Source: Anaerolineae bacterium (GTDB lineage Bacteria; Chloroflexota; Anaerolineae; DUEN01). Taken from it: DNA of 64,000 nucleotides. The notes beneath the pieces are model-generated. The model was not told the origin of the DNA and did not search any database. It was given only the letters and a program-made list of their open reading frames with translations. The translations under genes and the position numbers were made by a program. How positions within the stretch are numbered: position 1 is the first letter of the stretch; the number at the start of each line of letters is the position of its first letter. The stretch covers positions 1 through 64,000 of the forward strand of contig JANXBS010000019.1 of assembly GCA_025060615.1 (NCBI GenBank), in the 5' to 3' direction. Below, one piece after another: positions 1-13,560 of this stretch.

Positions 1-73
1 TCCCATGATCAATATGCCCAATCGTCCCCACGTTCACATGCGGCTTCGTCCGCTCAAACATCGGCTTGGACAT
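1..73 (-). CDS. tuf: Elongation factor Tu, N-terminal part (runs off window)
   Basis: The first 24 codons of EF-Tu read on the minus strand from an ATG at 73. They give the hallmark N-terminus [20 protein letters not shown] followed by IDHG, the beginning of the P-loop GHIDHGKT. EF-Tu carries aminoacyl-tRNA to the ribosome as a GTP complex. The gene starts 99 bp after the fusA stop, which is the standard end of a str operon (rpsL-rpsG-fusA-tuf). An AGGAG-like Shine-Dalgarno lies just upstream of the ATG. The rest of the gene is outside the window, so completeness cannot be judged. Confidence 0.95.
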   Translation of the reverse strand, partial: MSKPMFERTKPHVNVGTIGHIDHG

Positions 74-172
74 TCGAGTACTCCTTTCAGACTGATGAGA
101 TCATTAGGAATGAAGGCACAACCCTTCTATTATACTTGGCTTGGCTTATTTAGGCAAATTCCAGGCGCTGAT

Positions 173-2248
173 CTAACGCGCACCTAGCAAGATCCGCTCA
201 GCCTGCACCGGCTCGACTTGCTGGTAGTGGTCGAACTCCATGGTGAAAGTGCCGCGGCCCTGGGTGGCGGAACGCAATCGAGTGGCATAACCGAACATCT
301 CGGCGAGCGGCACCAGCGCGTGGATGATCTGCATACCTGGCCCATGCAACTCCAGCCCCTCGATTTGCCCACGCCGCGCGTTCAGGTCGCCGAGGACATC
401 GCCTGTGTTCTGCTCGGGCACTACTACGTCCACCCGCATAATCGGCTCCAGCAACACTGGCTCCGCCTTCTGCACCGCCTCTTTCAGCGCCATCGAGCCA
501 GCGATCTTGAAGGCGAGCTCAGATGAATCCACCTCATGATAGGAGCCGTCCACCAATCGCACCTTGATGTCTGTCATGGGGAAGCCAGCCAGGACGCCGT
601 TCTCCAGCGCCTCGCGCACACCCGCCTCGACGGCCGGGATGAACTCGCGCGGGACAGCCCCGCCGACGATCGCGTCTTCAAAGACGATCCCGCTCCCCGG
701 TGGCAGTGGCTCCACCTCCAGCCAGACGTGCCCATATTGTCCGCGGCCACCCGTCTGACGAACGAAACGCCCTTCAGCCCGCGCGGCACGGGTGATGGTC
801 TCCCGATAGGCCACTTGAGGCCGCCCCACGTTCGCGCTCACCCTGAACTCACGCAGCATGCGGTCTACCAGCACTTCCAGGTGCAGCTCCCCCATCCCTG
901 AGATGATGGTCTGACCAGTTTGCTCGTCTGTGCGCACCCGGAAGGTCGGGTCTTCCTCGGCTAGGCGTTGTAGCGCCTCAGACATTCGATCCTGATCTGC
1001 CTGGGTGCGCGGCTCGATCGCCACCGAGATCACGGGCTCAGGGAACTGGATGGACTCCAGCAGAATCGGGGCATCGGGCGAGCACAGGGTCTCGCCGGTG
1101 AATGTCTGCTTCAAGCCGAGCACAGCGCCAATGTCGCCGGCGTAGATCGTATCAATGTCCTCGCGCTTGTCGGCGTACATGCGCGTCAATCGGCCTACGC
1201 GCTCCTTACGCCCTCGATTCACGTTGATCACCTGGTCACCAGTGCGCAACGTGCCCGAGTAGACGCGCAGATATGCCAGGCGGCCGATATAGGGATCGGA
1301 GACGATTTTGAACACTAACGCCGCCAGAGGGCCGTTCTCGTCTGCAAATCTCTGCTCTTCCTGGCCGGTCTGAGGGTTTATGCCTCGGATGGGTGGAATG
1401 TCTACTGGCGACGGAAGGTAATACACGATCGCATCGAGCAGCGGCTGAACGCCCTTGTTCCGAAGGGCCGAGCCGCAAAGCACTGGCACCAGGGCGCCGC
1501 TGATCGTTGCCCGACGCAGGGCGGCCCGCAACAGCTCTGATGAGAGGGGTTCCCCCTCCAGGTATTTTTGCAGCACCTCCTCGTCGGCGTCGGCGATCCG
1601 CTCGATCATCTGCTCACGCCGCCAGGCCACCTCGTCCATCATCTCCAAGGGGATGTCCACTTGTTCGGGATGCGCGCCCAGCTCGTCGGAGAAGATCCAC
1701 GCCTTCTCCTCGATGAGGTCTACCATCCCCTGGAACGAATCGTGCACTCCCAGCGGCACTTGGATAGGCACTGGCCTGGCGTGCAGTCGCGTTTCGATCA
1801 TAGAGACCGTGCGCCAGAAATCGGCGCCAACCCGGTCCATTTTGTTAATGAAGCAGATGCGCGGCACCCCATACCGGTTGGCTTGCCGCCACACCGTCTC
1901 CGATTGGGGCTCGACACCGTTGACCGCGTCGAAGACGACTACGCCGCCATCCAGCACGCGCAGGGAGCGTTGAACCTCCGCCGTGAAATCGATATGCCCC
2001 GGCGTGTCAATGATGTTGATCTGGACACCTTTCCAGGTGCAGGTGATAGAGGCAGCCGTGATTGTGATGCCGCGCTCCCGCTCCTGCTCCATCCAGTCGG
2101 TGACCGTGGTCCCCTCATCCACGTTCCCCATACGATAGGTACGTCCAGTGTAGAATAGGATGCGCTCGGTAGTGGTGGTTTTGCCGGCATCAATGTGGGC
2201 GATGATGCCGATATTGCGCAATCGGGAGAGGGGTACCTCTCGAGCCAT
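173..2248 (-). CDS. fusA: Elongation factor G
   Basis: A 691-residue translocase GTPase that moves tRNA and mRNA through the ribosome and helps split post-termination ribosomes with RRF. The G1 motif [15 protein letters not shown] lies near residue 17-31. The switch region GITITAA, the G3 motif DTPGHIDF and the G4 motif NKMD follow in order. Domains II to V are complete, with the conserved GMGELHLE of domain III and the GRGQYG region of domain IV. Length is normal for EF-G. The ATG at 2248 follows a GAGGTGA Shine-Dalgarno by about 8 nt. It sits 61 bp downstream of rpsG and 99 bp upstream of tuf, so it is a str-operon member. No second-copy or resistance-type divergence is evident. Confidence 0.97.
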   Translation of the reverse strand: MAREVPLSRLRNIGIIAHIDAGKTTTTERILFYTGRTYRMGNVDEGTTVTDWMEQERERGITITAASITCTWKGVQINIIDTPGHIDFTAEVQRSLRVLDGGVVVFDAVNGVEPQSETVWRQANRYGVPRICFINKMDRVGADFWRTVSMIETRLHARPVPIQVPLGVHDSFQGMVDLIEEKAWIFSDELGAHPEQVDIPLEMMDEVAWRREQMIERIADADEEVLQKYLEGEPLSSELLRAALRRATISGALVPVLCGSALRNKGVQPLLDAIVYYLPSPVDIPPIRGINPQTGQEEQRFADENGPLAALVFKIVSDPYIGRLAYLRVYSGTLRTGDQVINVNRGRKERVGRLTRMYADKREDIDTIYAGDIGAVLGLKQTFTGETLCSPDAPILLESIQFPEPVISVAIEPRTQADQDRMSEALQRLAEEDPTFRVRTDEQTGQTIISGMGELHLEVLVDRMLREFRVSANVGRPQVAYRETITRAARAEGRFVRQTGGRGQYGHVWLEVEPLPPGSGIVFEDAIVGGAVPREFIPAVEAGVREALENGVLAGFPMTDIKVRLVDGSYHEVDSSELAFKIAGSMALKEAVQKAEPVLLEPIMRVDVVVPEQNTGDVLGDLNARRGQIEGLELHGPGMQIIHALVPLAEMFGYATRLRSATQGRGTFTMEFDHYQQVEPVQAERILLGAR

Positions 2249-2309
2249 CTCACATCACCTCAGCACGCCGGAAGCGCGCAGCGCCTCTTTTCGACATGTG
2301 CCGCCGAAC

Positions 2310-2780
2310 TTACCAGCGATAGTGTGCAAAGGCGCGATTGGCCTCCGCCATACGATGCGTATCCTCACGGCGCTTGATTGTGGCCCCCTGGTTTTGATAG
2401 GCATCTACGAGCTCAGCCGCCAGCTTCTCGATCATAGATTTGCCCGGGCGCTGACGGGCGTACTGCACCAGCCAGCGCAGCGCCAGGCTCAGCCGGCGGT
2501 CAGGGGGGATCTCAATAGGCACTTGGTAGGTAGCACCCCCCACACGACGCGGCCGGACCTCGAGAAGTGGCGTGGCGTTGCGGACAGCCTGCTCCAGCAC
2601 CTCTAGTGCTGGACGCTGCAGCCGCTGTTCGATGAGCTGTAGACTCTCGTAGACGATCCGCTCAGCCAGACTCTTTTTGCCATTTCGCATTACCTTATTG
2701 ATAAGCCGCGCGACTAGTTCGCTATTGTATTTCCAGTCAGGCGGGATCACGCGCCTGGGCGGACGATTACGTCTGGGCAT
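2310..2780 (-). CDS. rpsG: Small ribosomal subunit protein uS7
   Basis: A 156-residue S7, the usual length, which nucleates assembly of the 30S head and lines the E-site mRNA channel. The N-terminus [20 protein letters not shown] is followed by the family signature around [20 protein letters not shown]. The C-terminal region ends with [17 protein letters not shown] longer frame runs upstream to 2867, but the ATG at 2780 is chosen because the family N-terminus begins there and a GGAGAAGGAGAT Shine-Dalgarno precedes it. The upstream extension would translate a hairpin in the rpsL-rpsG spacer. S7 represses its own operon in E. coli by binding this same spacer; whether the hairpin here does the same is inference. 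Confidence 0.96.
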   Translation of the reverse strand: MPRRNRPPRRVIPPDWKYNSELVARLINKVMRNGKKSLAERIVYESLQLIEQRLQRPALEVLEQAVRNATPLLEVRPRRVGGATYQVPIEIPPDRRLSLALRWLVQYARQRPGKSMIEKLAAELVDAYQNQGATIKRREDTHRMAEANRAFAHYRW

Positions 2781-2828
2781 GAGGATCTCCTTCTCCTTGC
2801 GCAATCGAGATAATCGGTTTTCTGTCAC

Positions 2829-2875
2829 AATACAAGATGCAAGACCCATGTATCCCGGATCCTGCATCTTGTATT
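2829..2875 (-). promoter_or_regulatory. Long hairpin in the rpsL-rpsG spacer
   Basis: A perfect 13-bp inverted repeat (2829-2841 and 2863-2875, AATACAAGATGCA and its complement) continues inward with six more pairs, two of them G-U, leaving a loop of about 9 nt. The predicted stem is about 19 bp and lies 49 nt upstream of the rpsG start. There is no U-tract, so it is not a classical terminator. It could be an S7-binding translational operator, an RNase processing site, or a dispersed palindromic repeat. The sequence alone does not decide between these. Confidence 0.6.
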
Positions 2876-2936
2876 TCCCAAGAAAGCTACCAATTTTGAG
2901 TCGAAAGTTGTTCGGCCCGTTCCAGGGCGGAAGATA

Positions 2937-3353
2937 TTATTTAGGCGCTTTCGCTCCGTACTTAGACCGGCCACGCCTTCGATTCGCCACCCCTGCTGAG
3001 TCTAGGGCCCCGCGCACGATATGATAGCGCACGCCCGGCAGATCTTTCACACGTCCGCCGCGCACCAGCACGACCGAGTGTTCCTGCAGGTTATGTCCCT
3101 CGCCGGGGATATACGCAGTGACCTCGATACCATTGGTCAGACGAACGCGCGCGATTTTGCGAAGCGCTGAATTAGGTTTTTTCGGCGTCATCGTGCGCAC
3201 CTGGACGCAAACTCCTCTCCGCTGGGGCGATCCCTTCTTCGTGCGAACTGTCCGCCCGGTGAGGGCATTATAGTTAAACCGCAAAGCGGGCGCTTTCTCC
3301 TTCTTAACTACCGGCTTGCGTCCTTTGCGCACAAGTTGGTTTATGGTAGGCAA
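2937..3353 (-). CDS. rpsL: Small ribosomal subunit protein uS12
   Basis: A 138-residue S12 of the decoding centre. The family core [21 protein letters not shown] and [13 protein letters not shown] is intact, including the two lysines where streptomycin-resistance changes usually occur, so this copy looks streptomycin-sensitive. About 14 extra residues lie between the N-terminal arm and QRRGVC compared with the E. coli protein, a loop also seen in other deep-branching bacteria. The start codon is TTG at 3353 ([10 protein letters not shown]), unusual for a ribosomal gene, but a strong AGGGAGGAG Shine-Dalgarno stands 6 nt upstream and the family N-terminus starts exactly there. It is the first gene of the str operon, with its own promoter. 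Confidence 0.96.
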   Translation of the reverse strand: MPTINQLVRKGRKPVVKKEKAPALRFNYNALTGRTVRTKKGSPQRRGVCVQVRTMTPKKPNSALRKIARVRLTNGIEVTAYIPGEGHNLQEHSVVLVRGGRVKDLPGVRYHIVRGALDSAGVANRRRGRSKYGAKAPK

Positions 3354-3401
3354 TGAAGCTCCTCCCTAATCGCTAATCATGGGTCCTTTTGAGTGCAGAA
3401 G

Positions 3402-3426
3402 GGGAGGCTTATGTGCTAAGCCTCCC
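3402..3426 (-). promoter_or_regulatory. Leader hairpin of the rpsL operon
   Basis: A perfect 10-bp stem (GGGAGGCTTA against TAAGCCTCCC) with a 5-nt loop lies between the promoter at 3444-3472 and rpsL. Transcription predicted from that promoter would begin about 10 nt before the stem. No run of U follows on the minus strand, so it looks like a stabilising 5' leader or regulatory structure rather than the terminator of rpoC. Confidence 0.55.
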
Positions 3427-3443
3427 GTTAACGATAGCATAAA

Positions 3444-3472
3444 AGTTTAACACAGGGTGAACAGTGGGTCAA
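3444..3472 (-). promoter_or_regulatory. Sigma-70-type promoter of the str operon
   Basis: On the minus strand TTGACC (3467-3472) and TAAACT (3444-3449) are separated by exactly 17 bp. The -35 box overlaps the rpoC stop codon at 3469-3471, so rpsL-rpsG-fusA-tuf can be expressed independently of rpoBC. Confidence 0.6.
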
Positions 3473-6400
3473 ATTTCTATCTCGAAGTCCGTATCTTGCT
3501 CCTCGTAATCGAAGTCCTCATCTTCGGCCTCGGTGTCGTACATGCCGTACATGTCGGTCGCCTCAGCGTCTGCATCCGCATCCAGATCCATGTCCGACTC
3601 CAGGTCAGCAAATGGTTCCTCTCCTTCGCTATCGAAGGAGAAGTCCTCGTCGTCCAGGCCGGTGCCCGTGTCTACTAGTCCACGGCCGATCAAGGTGCGT
3701 GCCTCTTCCCGCGCGGGTGTCCCACCTCGCTGGCTTGCCTCGGCCATCTTGCGCATGCGCTCTTCGAAGCCAGTCCCTACCGGAATCAGTTTGCCGATGA
3801 TGACGTTCTCCTTCAGGCCGCGCAGTTCGTCCACGGCGCCTTTCACTGCGGCCTCAGTGAGCACCCGCGTCGTCTCTTGGAATGAGGCCGCCGCTAGGAA
3901 GCTGTCGGTGTTTAGAGCCGCTTTGGTCACGCCCAGCAAGACGGTTTCCCCCCGCGCTGGCGTGCCCCCTCGCCGGATAATCTCAGCGTTTACTGCCTCA
4001 AACATGAAACGGTCCACTAGTTCGCCTGGCAAGAAGTCAGTGTCGCCGGTGGAGCGAACGCGCACTTTGCGCAACATCTGGCGGATGATGATCTCGATGT
4101 ATTTGTCGTGGATGTTGACACCTTGGGACCGGTAGACCTTCTGCACTTCCTCTAACAGGTACAGCTGACAAACCTCACGGCCTTGGATGCGCAACACCTC
4201 GCGCGGGTTCTTGGCACCCTCGGTCAACTGTTCACCAGCCTTGACACGATCCCCCTTGCTTACACGCAGGCGGGCAGACGGCGGGATCTCTCGCTCCCAC
4301 TCCTCGGTCTCCTCCCGGCGGATCACCGCACTCACAGCACCATCCGGCCCATTCTCGAAGAAGATCTGCCCATCTGTGCCGGCCAGGAGCGCCTCTTCCG
4401 TCCCGTCTGGCCCACGGGCTACCACGGTATCCGCTTGGACGCGGTCTCCGTTCTCCACGACGACAGTCCATCCGACCGGAATAGTGAGTTCGTGGCGCAC
4501 GAGCCGCGTGTTCGATATCTTAAGCTTACGCAGCTCCCCTTCCCAGTAGACATCTACCACTCCGTCAATCTCGGCGATTACTGCTTCCCCCTTGGGGACC
4601 CGCGCCTCGAAGAGCTCTTCGACGCGAGGCAGGCCTTGCGTGATATCCTCTGCGCCGGCCACGCCGCCCGTATGGAACGTGCGCAGGGTCAGTTGGGTAC
4701 CCGGCTCGCCGATGGACTGCGCCGCGATGATGCCCACCGCCTCACCTAGGCTCACCAGACCACCGCGCGCCAGGTCCGCTCCGTAACACATGCGGCACAA
4801 CCCATGCGGAGCCTCGCACGAGAGTGGCGAGCGCACGTATACGCGCTCTACTTTCGCCGCGTCAATGAGCGTGACTTCCGGCTTCTCAATAAGTTGGCCG
4901 CGCTCCACGATCACCTCGCCTGTGCGCGGGTCTGTGATTGGTGCGGCTGCCACGCGGCCGATGATCCGCTCCCCGAACGATTCACCGATAGGGATGGTGC
5001 TTTGTCGGTCAATCCAGATCCCGGCGTTGGTGCCACAGTCTTCCATGGTGATCATGACATCCTGGGCTACGTCCACCAGACGACGCGTCAGATACCCGGC
5101 ATCTGCCGTACGGAGAGCCGTGTCAGCCAAGCCCTTGCGCGCGCCGTGGGTGCTCAGGAAGTACTCAAGTGCAGTCAAGCCCTCGCGGAAGTTGGAACGG
5201 ATCGGCAAGGGAATGATACGTCCGGATGGATCGGCCATGAGGCCGCGGATGCCGGCGAGCTGGCGGATGGGCTGAATGCCCCCCTTCGTCGCGCCGCTGG
5301 TCGCCATAGCACCTAACCCATCGAGCGGGCTGAAGAGGCGCTTAACTTCCTCTGTGATTTCGTCTGTCGCTCGCTGCCAGATTTCAACCACTTTGTTGTA
5401 CTGTTCTTCCTCGGTGATCAGGCCCCGGCGGAACTGCCGCTCCGTCTCCTCCACCTGCTTGGCTGCCTCTTCCAGGATCCGCTCCTTTGACGCAGGCACG
5501 CTGATATCGGAAATGGCAATGGTCATGCCTGAGCGTGTGGCGTAGTGGAAGCCAATGCGCTTGATCTCGTCCACCAGTTCGGCCGTGCGCTCTGGGCCCA
5601 GTCGTTGATAACATTCGGCCACGACGTCGTTGAGGGCCTTTTTGTCCATTGTCCGGTTGACGTATTGGAGCTCGCGCGGGAGCGACATATTGAACAGCAC
5701 CCGCCCGACCGTGGTATCAATAACACCGCTCAACTGGACAGTCTGTGGGTTAATGCCACGTTGCTCTAAGACCCGCAACAGCTCTTCCCATGCAGCCGGC
5801 CCGAAGCCTGGGAGCGCCAGCATCTCGCGCCGGCCTTGGCGCACGCGCGCGATGAGCTGTCCTAGGTTTTGAAACCCAGCTGCGGCTAATACTCCCTTGA
5901 CACGCTCGCTGAGGGGTAGATAATCCAATGGCGTCTCGTCCAGCCAGCTCCGATAGAATACCTTGATGGGAGCCTGGATGTGGACTAGGCCTAAGTCATA
6001 TGCCATCCGTACCTCATCGAAGTCGGAGAAGGCTTTGCCACTGCCTTTGGCGCCCGGACGTTCCAAGGTCATATAGTAGCACCCCAGTACCATGTCCTTG
6101 GTCGGGCCGACGATCGGCTCGCCGGAAGCCGGCTTGAGCAAGTTCTTTGTGGACAGCATGTAGCGGCGCGCCTCTTCCACGGCCTTGTCCGAGAGGGGAA
6201 CGTGCACGGCCATCTGGTCGCCGTCGAAGTCAGCGTTGAAGGCGGCGCAGACCAGCGGGTGGATCTGGATCGCGCTCCCCTCGATGAGCACGACTTCGAA
6301 GGCCTGAATGCCGAGGCGGTGCAAGGTCGGCGCCCGGTTCAGCAACACTGGTCGCTCCTTGGTGACCTCCTCCAACACATCCCACACGGCCGGATCCTCG

Positions 6401-8109
6401 CGATCCACCATGCGCTTGGCGCTCTTGATGTTGTGCGCGTAGTTCTGCTCGACTAAGCGGCGCATCACAAATGGCTTGAACAGCTCCAAAGCCATCTTCT
6501 TAGGCAGGCCGCACTGGTGGAGTTGCAGCTCAGGGCCGACGACGATCACTGAGCGGCCTGAGTAGTCGACGCGCTTGCCCAATAGGTTGCGGCGGAAGCG
6601 CCCTTGCTTGCCCTTGAGCAGGTCGCTCAAGCTCTTGAGCTTACGCTTGCCTGAGCGAGAGACCGCTCGACCGCGCCGTCCATTGTCTATCAGGCTATCC
6701 ACCGCCTCTTGCAACATGCGTTTCTCGTTGCGCACGATTACGTCGGGCGCGCCTAGGTCGAGCAGGCGCTTGAGACGATTGTTGCGATTGATCACACGAC
6801 GATAGAGGTCGTTGAGGTCGCTAGTGGCAAAGCGGCCGCCGTCAAGCTGCACCATCGGTCGCAGGTCCGGCGGGATCACGGGGAGCACGGTCAAGATCAT
6901 CCACTCCGGCTTGTTCCCAGATTTGCGGAATGCCTCGACCACACGCAGGCGCTTGGCGGCCTTTTTCCTGCGCTGCTTGGAACGCGTGGTACGGATCTCA
7001 TGCCGCAGCTCCTTCGCTAGCTTATCTAGGTCAAGGCGCGAGAGGACTTCCCGGATGGCTTCAGCGCCCATCCCAGCTTTGAACACGTTCCCCCACCGTT
7101 CGGTGAGCTCCCGATAGCGCCCCTCGGTGATCAGATCCATCGGCTGCAGGCTGCGAAGCTCAATGAGGTCGGCTTCATGCTGTTGGCGCAACTCGTTTTT
7201 TTGCTCTTCGAGCTGGGTCCGCAGGCGCTCGATCTCGACATCTGCCTCGCGGCGCACCTGATCGCGCCGCGCTTGCATGAGCAGGCGCACATTTTCCTGC
7301 TCGGCGCGAACGGCGTCCTCGATCTGGCTCAAGCGAGCCTGCGTAACCTCGTTCAGGCGGTCGAAGTGTTCGCGCCCCAGCCGCTCGCCGACGTCGAACA
7401 GCGGTTCATCCATCCAGGGCAGGGTGATGGGCTCTCGTAGCTCCTGGCCCTGCATCCGCTCTAGTTGCGATTGTAGGGCGCGTGCGGCGCCGATGATCTC
7501 ATCGGTCTCAGTGGCCAGCCGATCCTCCAGCGAGCGCAGTTGAGCCTTCTCTTCTTCGTCCAAAGCGGCCAGCGCCTCATCCCGGCGCACCTCGATCTGC
7601 TCGATCTGGGCGTTGATCTCTCCCTCGATCCGGGCGATGCGCATGGCCAGCTCGCGCTCGTGCCGCTGCAATGTGCGCTGGCGCGCCTCCTCGTCCACGT
7701 GAGTGACGACGTATTGGGCGAAATAGAGGATGCGCTCTAGGTTGCGCGGCGAGATATTGAGCAATAGCCCTAGCCGGCTAGGCACCCCCTTCACATACCA
7801 AATATGTGCCACCGGCGAGGCCAGCTCGATGTGCCCCATGCGCTCGCGACGCACCCGCGACGGGGCCACTTCGACGCCACACTTCTCACAAACAATCCCT
7901 TTGAAGCGAACGCGCTTGTATTTGCCGCAATAGCATTCCCAGTCCTTGGTTGGACCGAAGATGCGTTCACAGAACAGGCCGTCCCGCTCCGGCCGTAACG
8001 TCCGGTAATTGATCGTCTCTGGCTTCAACACCTCGCCGTGAGACCACTCCCGGATTTTCTCAGGAGAAGCCAGTGAAATGCGGATGGCGCTGAAGTCGTT
8101 GACTTCCAC
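3469..8109 (-). CDS. rpoC: DNA-directed RNA polymerase subunit beta'
   Basis: A 1546-residue catalytic subunit. The N-terminal zinc-binding motif (CYCGKYK then CEKCGVEV), the catalytic [15 protein letters not shown] and the second zinc site ending CRMCYG are all intact. The start is taken as the GTG at 8109, 5 nt after an AGGGGGTG Shine-Dalgarno, giving [11 protein letters not shown]; a GTG at 8130 is in frame but less well placed. There are three unusual parts. The first is a charged coiled-coil insertion at roughly residues 138-320. The second is an insertion near residues 728-784 that resembles the helix-hairpin-helix fold of the alpha-subunit C-terminal domain ([16 protein letters not shown] to [12 protein letters not shown]). 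The third is a strongly acidic tail of about 60 residues. It lies 137 bp downstream of rpoB and forms core RNA polymerase with it. Confidence 0.97.
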   Translation of the reverse strand: MEVNDFSAIRISLASPEKIREWSHGEVLKPETINYRTLRPERDGLFCERIFGPTKDWECYCGKYKRVRFKGIVCEKCGVEVAPSRVRRERMGHIELASPVAHIWYVKGVPSRLGLLLNISPRNLERILYFAQYVVTHVDEEARQRTLQRHERELAMRIARIEGEINAQIEQIEVRRDEALAALDEEEKAQLRSLEDRLATETDEIIGAARALQSQLERMQGQELREPITLPWMDEPLFDVGERLGREHFDRLNEVTQARLSQIEDAVRAEQENVRLLMQARRDQVRREADVEIERLRTQLEEQKNELRQQHEADLIELRSLQPMDLITEGRYRELTERWGNVFKAGMGAEAIREVLSRLDLDKLAKELRHEIRTTRSKQRRKKAAKRLRVVEAFRKSGNKPEWMILTVLPVIPPDLRPMVQLDGGRFATSDLNDLYRRVINRNNRLKRLLDLGAPDVIVRNEKRMLQEAVDSLIDNGRRGRAVSRSGKRKLKSLSDLLKGKQGRFRRNLLGKRVDYSGRSVIVVGPELQLHQCGLPKKMALELFKPFVMRRLVEQNYAHNIKSAKRMVDREDPAVWDVLEEVTKERPVLLNRAPTLHRLGIQAFEVVLIEGSAIQIHPLVCAAFNADFDGDQMAVHVPLSDKAVEEARRYMLSTKNLLKPASGEPIVGPTKDMVLGCYYMTLERPGAKGSGKAFSDFDEVRMAYDLGLVHIQAPIKVFYRSWLDETPLDYLPLSERVKGVLAAAGFQNLGQLIARVRQGRREMLALPGFGPAAWEELLRVLEQRGINPQTVQLSGVIDTTVGRVLFNMSLPRELQYVNRTMDKKALNDVVAECYQRLGPERTAELVDEIKRIGFHYATRSGMTIAISDISVPASKERILEEAAKQVEETERQFRRGLITEEEQYNKVVEIWQRATDEITEEVKRLFSPLDGLGAMATSGATKGGIQPIRQLAGIRGLMADPSGRIIPLPIRSNFREGLTALEYFLSTHGARKGLADTALRTADAGYLTRRLVDVAQDVMITMEDCGTNAGIWIDRQSTIPIGESFGERIIGRVAAAPITDPRTGEVIVERGQLIEKPEVTLIDAAKVERVYVRSPLSCEAPHGLCRMCYGADLARGGLVSLGEAVGIIAAQSIGEPGTQLTLRTFHTGGVAGAEDITQGLPRVEELFEARVPKGEAVIAEIDGVVDVYWEGELRKLKISNTRLVRHELTIPVGWTVVVENGDRVQADTVVARGPDGTEEALLAGTDGQIFFENGPDGAVSAVIRREETEEWEREIPPSARLRVSKGDRVKAGEQLTEGAKNPREVLRIQGREVCQLYLLEEVQKVYRSQGVNIHDKYIEIIIRQMLRKVRVRSTGDTDFLPGELVDRFMFEAVNAEIIRRGGTPARGETVLLGVTKAALNTDSFLAAASFQETTRVLTEAAVKGAVDELRGLKENVIIGKLIPVGTGFEERMRKMAEASQRGGTPAREEARTLIGRGLVDTGTGLDDEDFSFDSEGEEPFADLESDMDLDADADAEATDMYGMYDTEAEDEDFDYEEQDTDFEIEI

Positions 8110-8135
8110 GGTAACACCCCCTAATTCCACTCACC

Positions 8136-8162
8136 GTTTTGGCATCCCCAAAGCACCAAAAC
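8136..8162 (-). promoter_or_regulatory. Small inverted repeat between rpoB and rpoC
   Basis: GTTTTGG (8136-8142) and CCAAAAC (8156-8162) can form a 7-bp stem with a 13-nt loop, 27 nt upstream of the chosen rpoC start. It lacks a U-tract. It may be an mRNA-processing or translational element, or chance. Confidence 0.3.
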
Positions 8163-8246
8163 ATTCGATGAGGCAATGGAGCTTGCGAACCGCTACCTTC
8201 TCTACTTATTGACCCGCTCTCCATCACCTCGTCACTGGTCACTCGA

Positions 8247-12128
<3,882 letters not shown>

Positions 12129-12153
12129 CGCCTATCCCACTCCTTTGGTGAAG

Positions 12154-12187
12154 AAAAAAAACCCACTCAAGACGAATGGGTTCTTTC
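12154..12187 (-). terminator. Terminator-like attenuator in the rpoB leader
   Basis: On the minus strand a stem of about 10 bp (AAAGAACCCA paired with TGGGTTTTTT, one G-U) with an 11-nt loop is followed by a run of T residues, 23-26 nt upstream of the rpoB start. The only promoter seen for rpoB is at 12257-12285, upstream of this hairpin, so the structure would terminate part of the rpoBC transcripts. No upstream minus-strand gene is present that would need a terminator here. Confidence 0.7.
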
Positions 12188-12256
12188 AATTAGGAAGCTC
12201 TCCGCACAGCACTAGTTAGGCTTAGCGTCATATAGACTGATGCATGATAACAACCA

Positions 12257-12285
12257 ATTCTAACACGGGAGGTTAATTTTGTCAA
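12257..12285 (-). promoter_or_regulatory. Promoter of rpoBC
   Basis: TTGACA (12280-12285, perfect -35) and TAGAAT (12257-12262, five of six -10 bases) are separated by 17 bp on the minus strand. The transcript would start near 12250 and carry a leader of about 120 nt containing the attenuator at 12154-12187. Confidence 0.75.
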
Positions 12286-12330
12286 ACTTTTCATTGCCCC
12301 TGCGCACCTTCAAGAGGTTGGCTCTGAGTT

Positions 12331-12359
12331 TTGTCACTCTGGCTGGCTAGGTGTATCGT
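12331..12359 (+). promoter_or_regulatory. Possible promoter of the 2-hydroxyacid dehydrogenase gene
   Basis: TTGTCA (12331-12336) and TATCGT (12354-12359) have 17-bp spacing on the plus strand and would give a 5' leader of about 118 nt. The match is moderate. No better candidate was seen in the 355-bp divergent region between rpoB and the dehydrogenase. Confidence 0.3.
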
Positions 12360-12483
12360 CATGTCACGCCGTTTTCCGAACTGAACAGAAAATCCTCATG
12401 TAGCTGGAGTATCCCATCATATCTCTATCTAATCTAATGAACAAGCCAAAAGCGGTAAGCTCCTAAGGGGGTGATAGAGAGCC

Positions 12484-13560
12484 ATGACTTCATCGTTCCT
12501 CGTCGTCATCACAGACCATTACTTCCCCGATGTCGAGCCACAGGTCCGCATTCTATCGGCTATCGGCGCTCGGGTGGTTCAGGCGCCCTCTCCGACCTTG
12601 GAGGCGGTGCTGCCGTTGGCCGTCGAAGCGGACGCGCTACTGGTGGGCCATGTCCCAATCACAGCCGAGGTGATCTCAAGCCTTCGTCGCTGCCGCGTTA
12701 TCGTGCGGTACGGCGTTGGGTTCGACAATGTGGATCTGGCCGCGGCTACCCGGCATGGCATCTATGTCTGCAACGTGCCAGACTACTGTATGGACGATGT
12801 GGCGACCCATGCCATCTTGCTGGCCCTCGCCTGTCTTCGTCGCCTGCCATACGAGATGGAAGTGGCTCGCAGCACTAATTGGCGCCGCAACGTCACTGGA
12901 GATATCCCACGTTTGGCTGGGCTAACGTTCGGCATCCTCGGATTGGGGCGCATCGGTTCAACGGCCGCACGCAAAGCTCGAGGCCTCGGTTTTCATGTCA
13001 TCGCCTGCGACCCATACATCTCACTCGATCAGTTCACCGCTGCAGGCGCTGAGCCAGTATCCTTTGACACGCTGCTTGCCCGCTCCGATGTGCTCTCCAT
13101 CCATACCCCCCTGACCGACGAGACGCGCGGTCTGTTCGATGAGCCCGTGTTACAGCGCATGAAGCCTACCGCCATCCTCGTGAACACGGCACGCGGGCCC
13201 ATCGTGCCTAATGCCGCGCTGCGGCGCGCCCTGCGCGAGGGCTGGATCGCCGGTGCCGGGTTGGACGTACTTGAACGGGAGCCGGCTCCTCCCGATGAGC
13301 CCTTGCTGGCAGAGCCGCGGGCGATTATCACCCCCCATATCGCCTGGTATTCAGAGACTTCCATGCTGGAGCTGCAGACACGGGCAGCTGAGGAGGTGGC
13401 ACGCGTCCTCACGGGACAACCGCCGCACCACGTGGTTAATCCGGAAGTGCTTAACTGCGCTAACAAGGGAACCAGCGAGCAGGCGAAGGGCCCGGCTGTC
13501 CCTTTTGGTCACTCGTCTTGCAGCTGCAAAACCATTCTCCCGGAAGGCGAGGGCACATAG
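12484..13560 (+). CDS. D-isomer-specific 2-hydroxyacid dehydrogenase, CtBP-like
   Basis: A 358-residue NAD-dependent dehydrogenase. The Rossmann motif GILGLGRIG covers residues 150-158. The expected catalytic set is R237 in NTARGP, E266 in LEREP and H285 in TPHIAWYS. The HIAWYSE form of the last motif resembles the CtBP-dehydrogenase subgroup rather than phosphoglycerate dehydrogenase; no ACT domain follows. The substrate is unknown. The ATG at 12484 follows a GGGGGTG Shine-Dalgarno. The family normally ends near VVNPEV (about residue 321). Here about 37 extra residues rich in Ser, Lys and Gly follow, and the last 52 bp overlap the convergent gene, which suggests loss of the original stop codon. 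Confidence 0.85.
   Translation: MTSSFLVVITDHYFPDVEPQVRILSAIGARVVQAPSPTLEAVLPLAVEADALLVGHVPITAEVISSLRRCRVIVRYGVGFDNVDLAAATRHGIYVCNVPDYCMDDVATHAILLALACLRRLPYEMEVARSTNWRRNVTGDIPRLAGLTFGILGLGRIGSTAARKARGLGFHVIACDPYISLDQFTAAGAEPVSFDTLLARSDVLSIHTPLTDETRGLFDEPVLQRMKPTAILVNTARGPIVPNAALRRALREGWIAGAGLDVLEREPAPPDEPLLAEPRAIITPHIAWYSETSMLELQTRAAEEVARVLTGQPPHHVVNPEVLNCANKGTSEQAKGPAVPFGHSSCSCKTILPEGEGT

Noticed and set aside
2781-2867. 29-residue N-terminal extension of rpsG
   Set aside because: It translates the spacer hairpin; the family N-terminus and a strong Shine-Dalgarno are at 2780.
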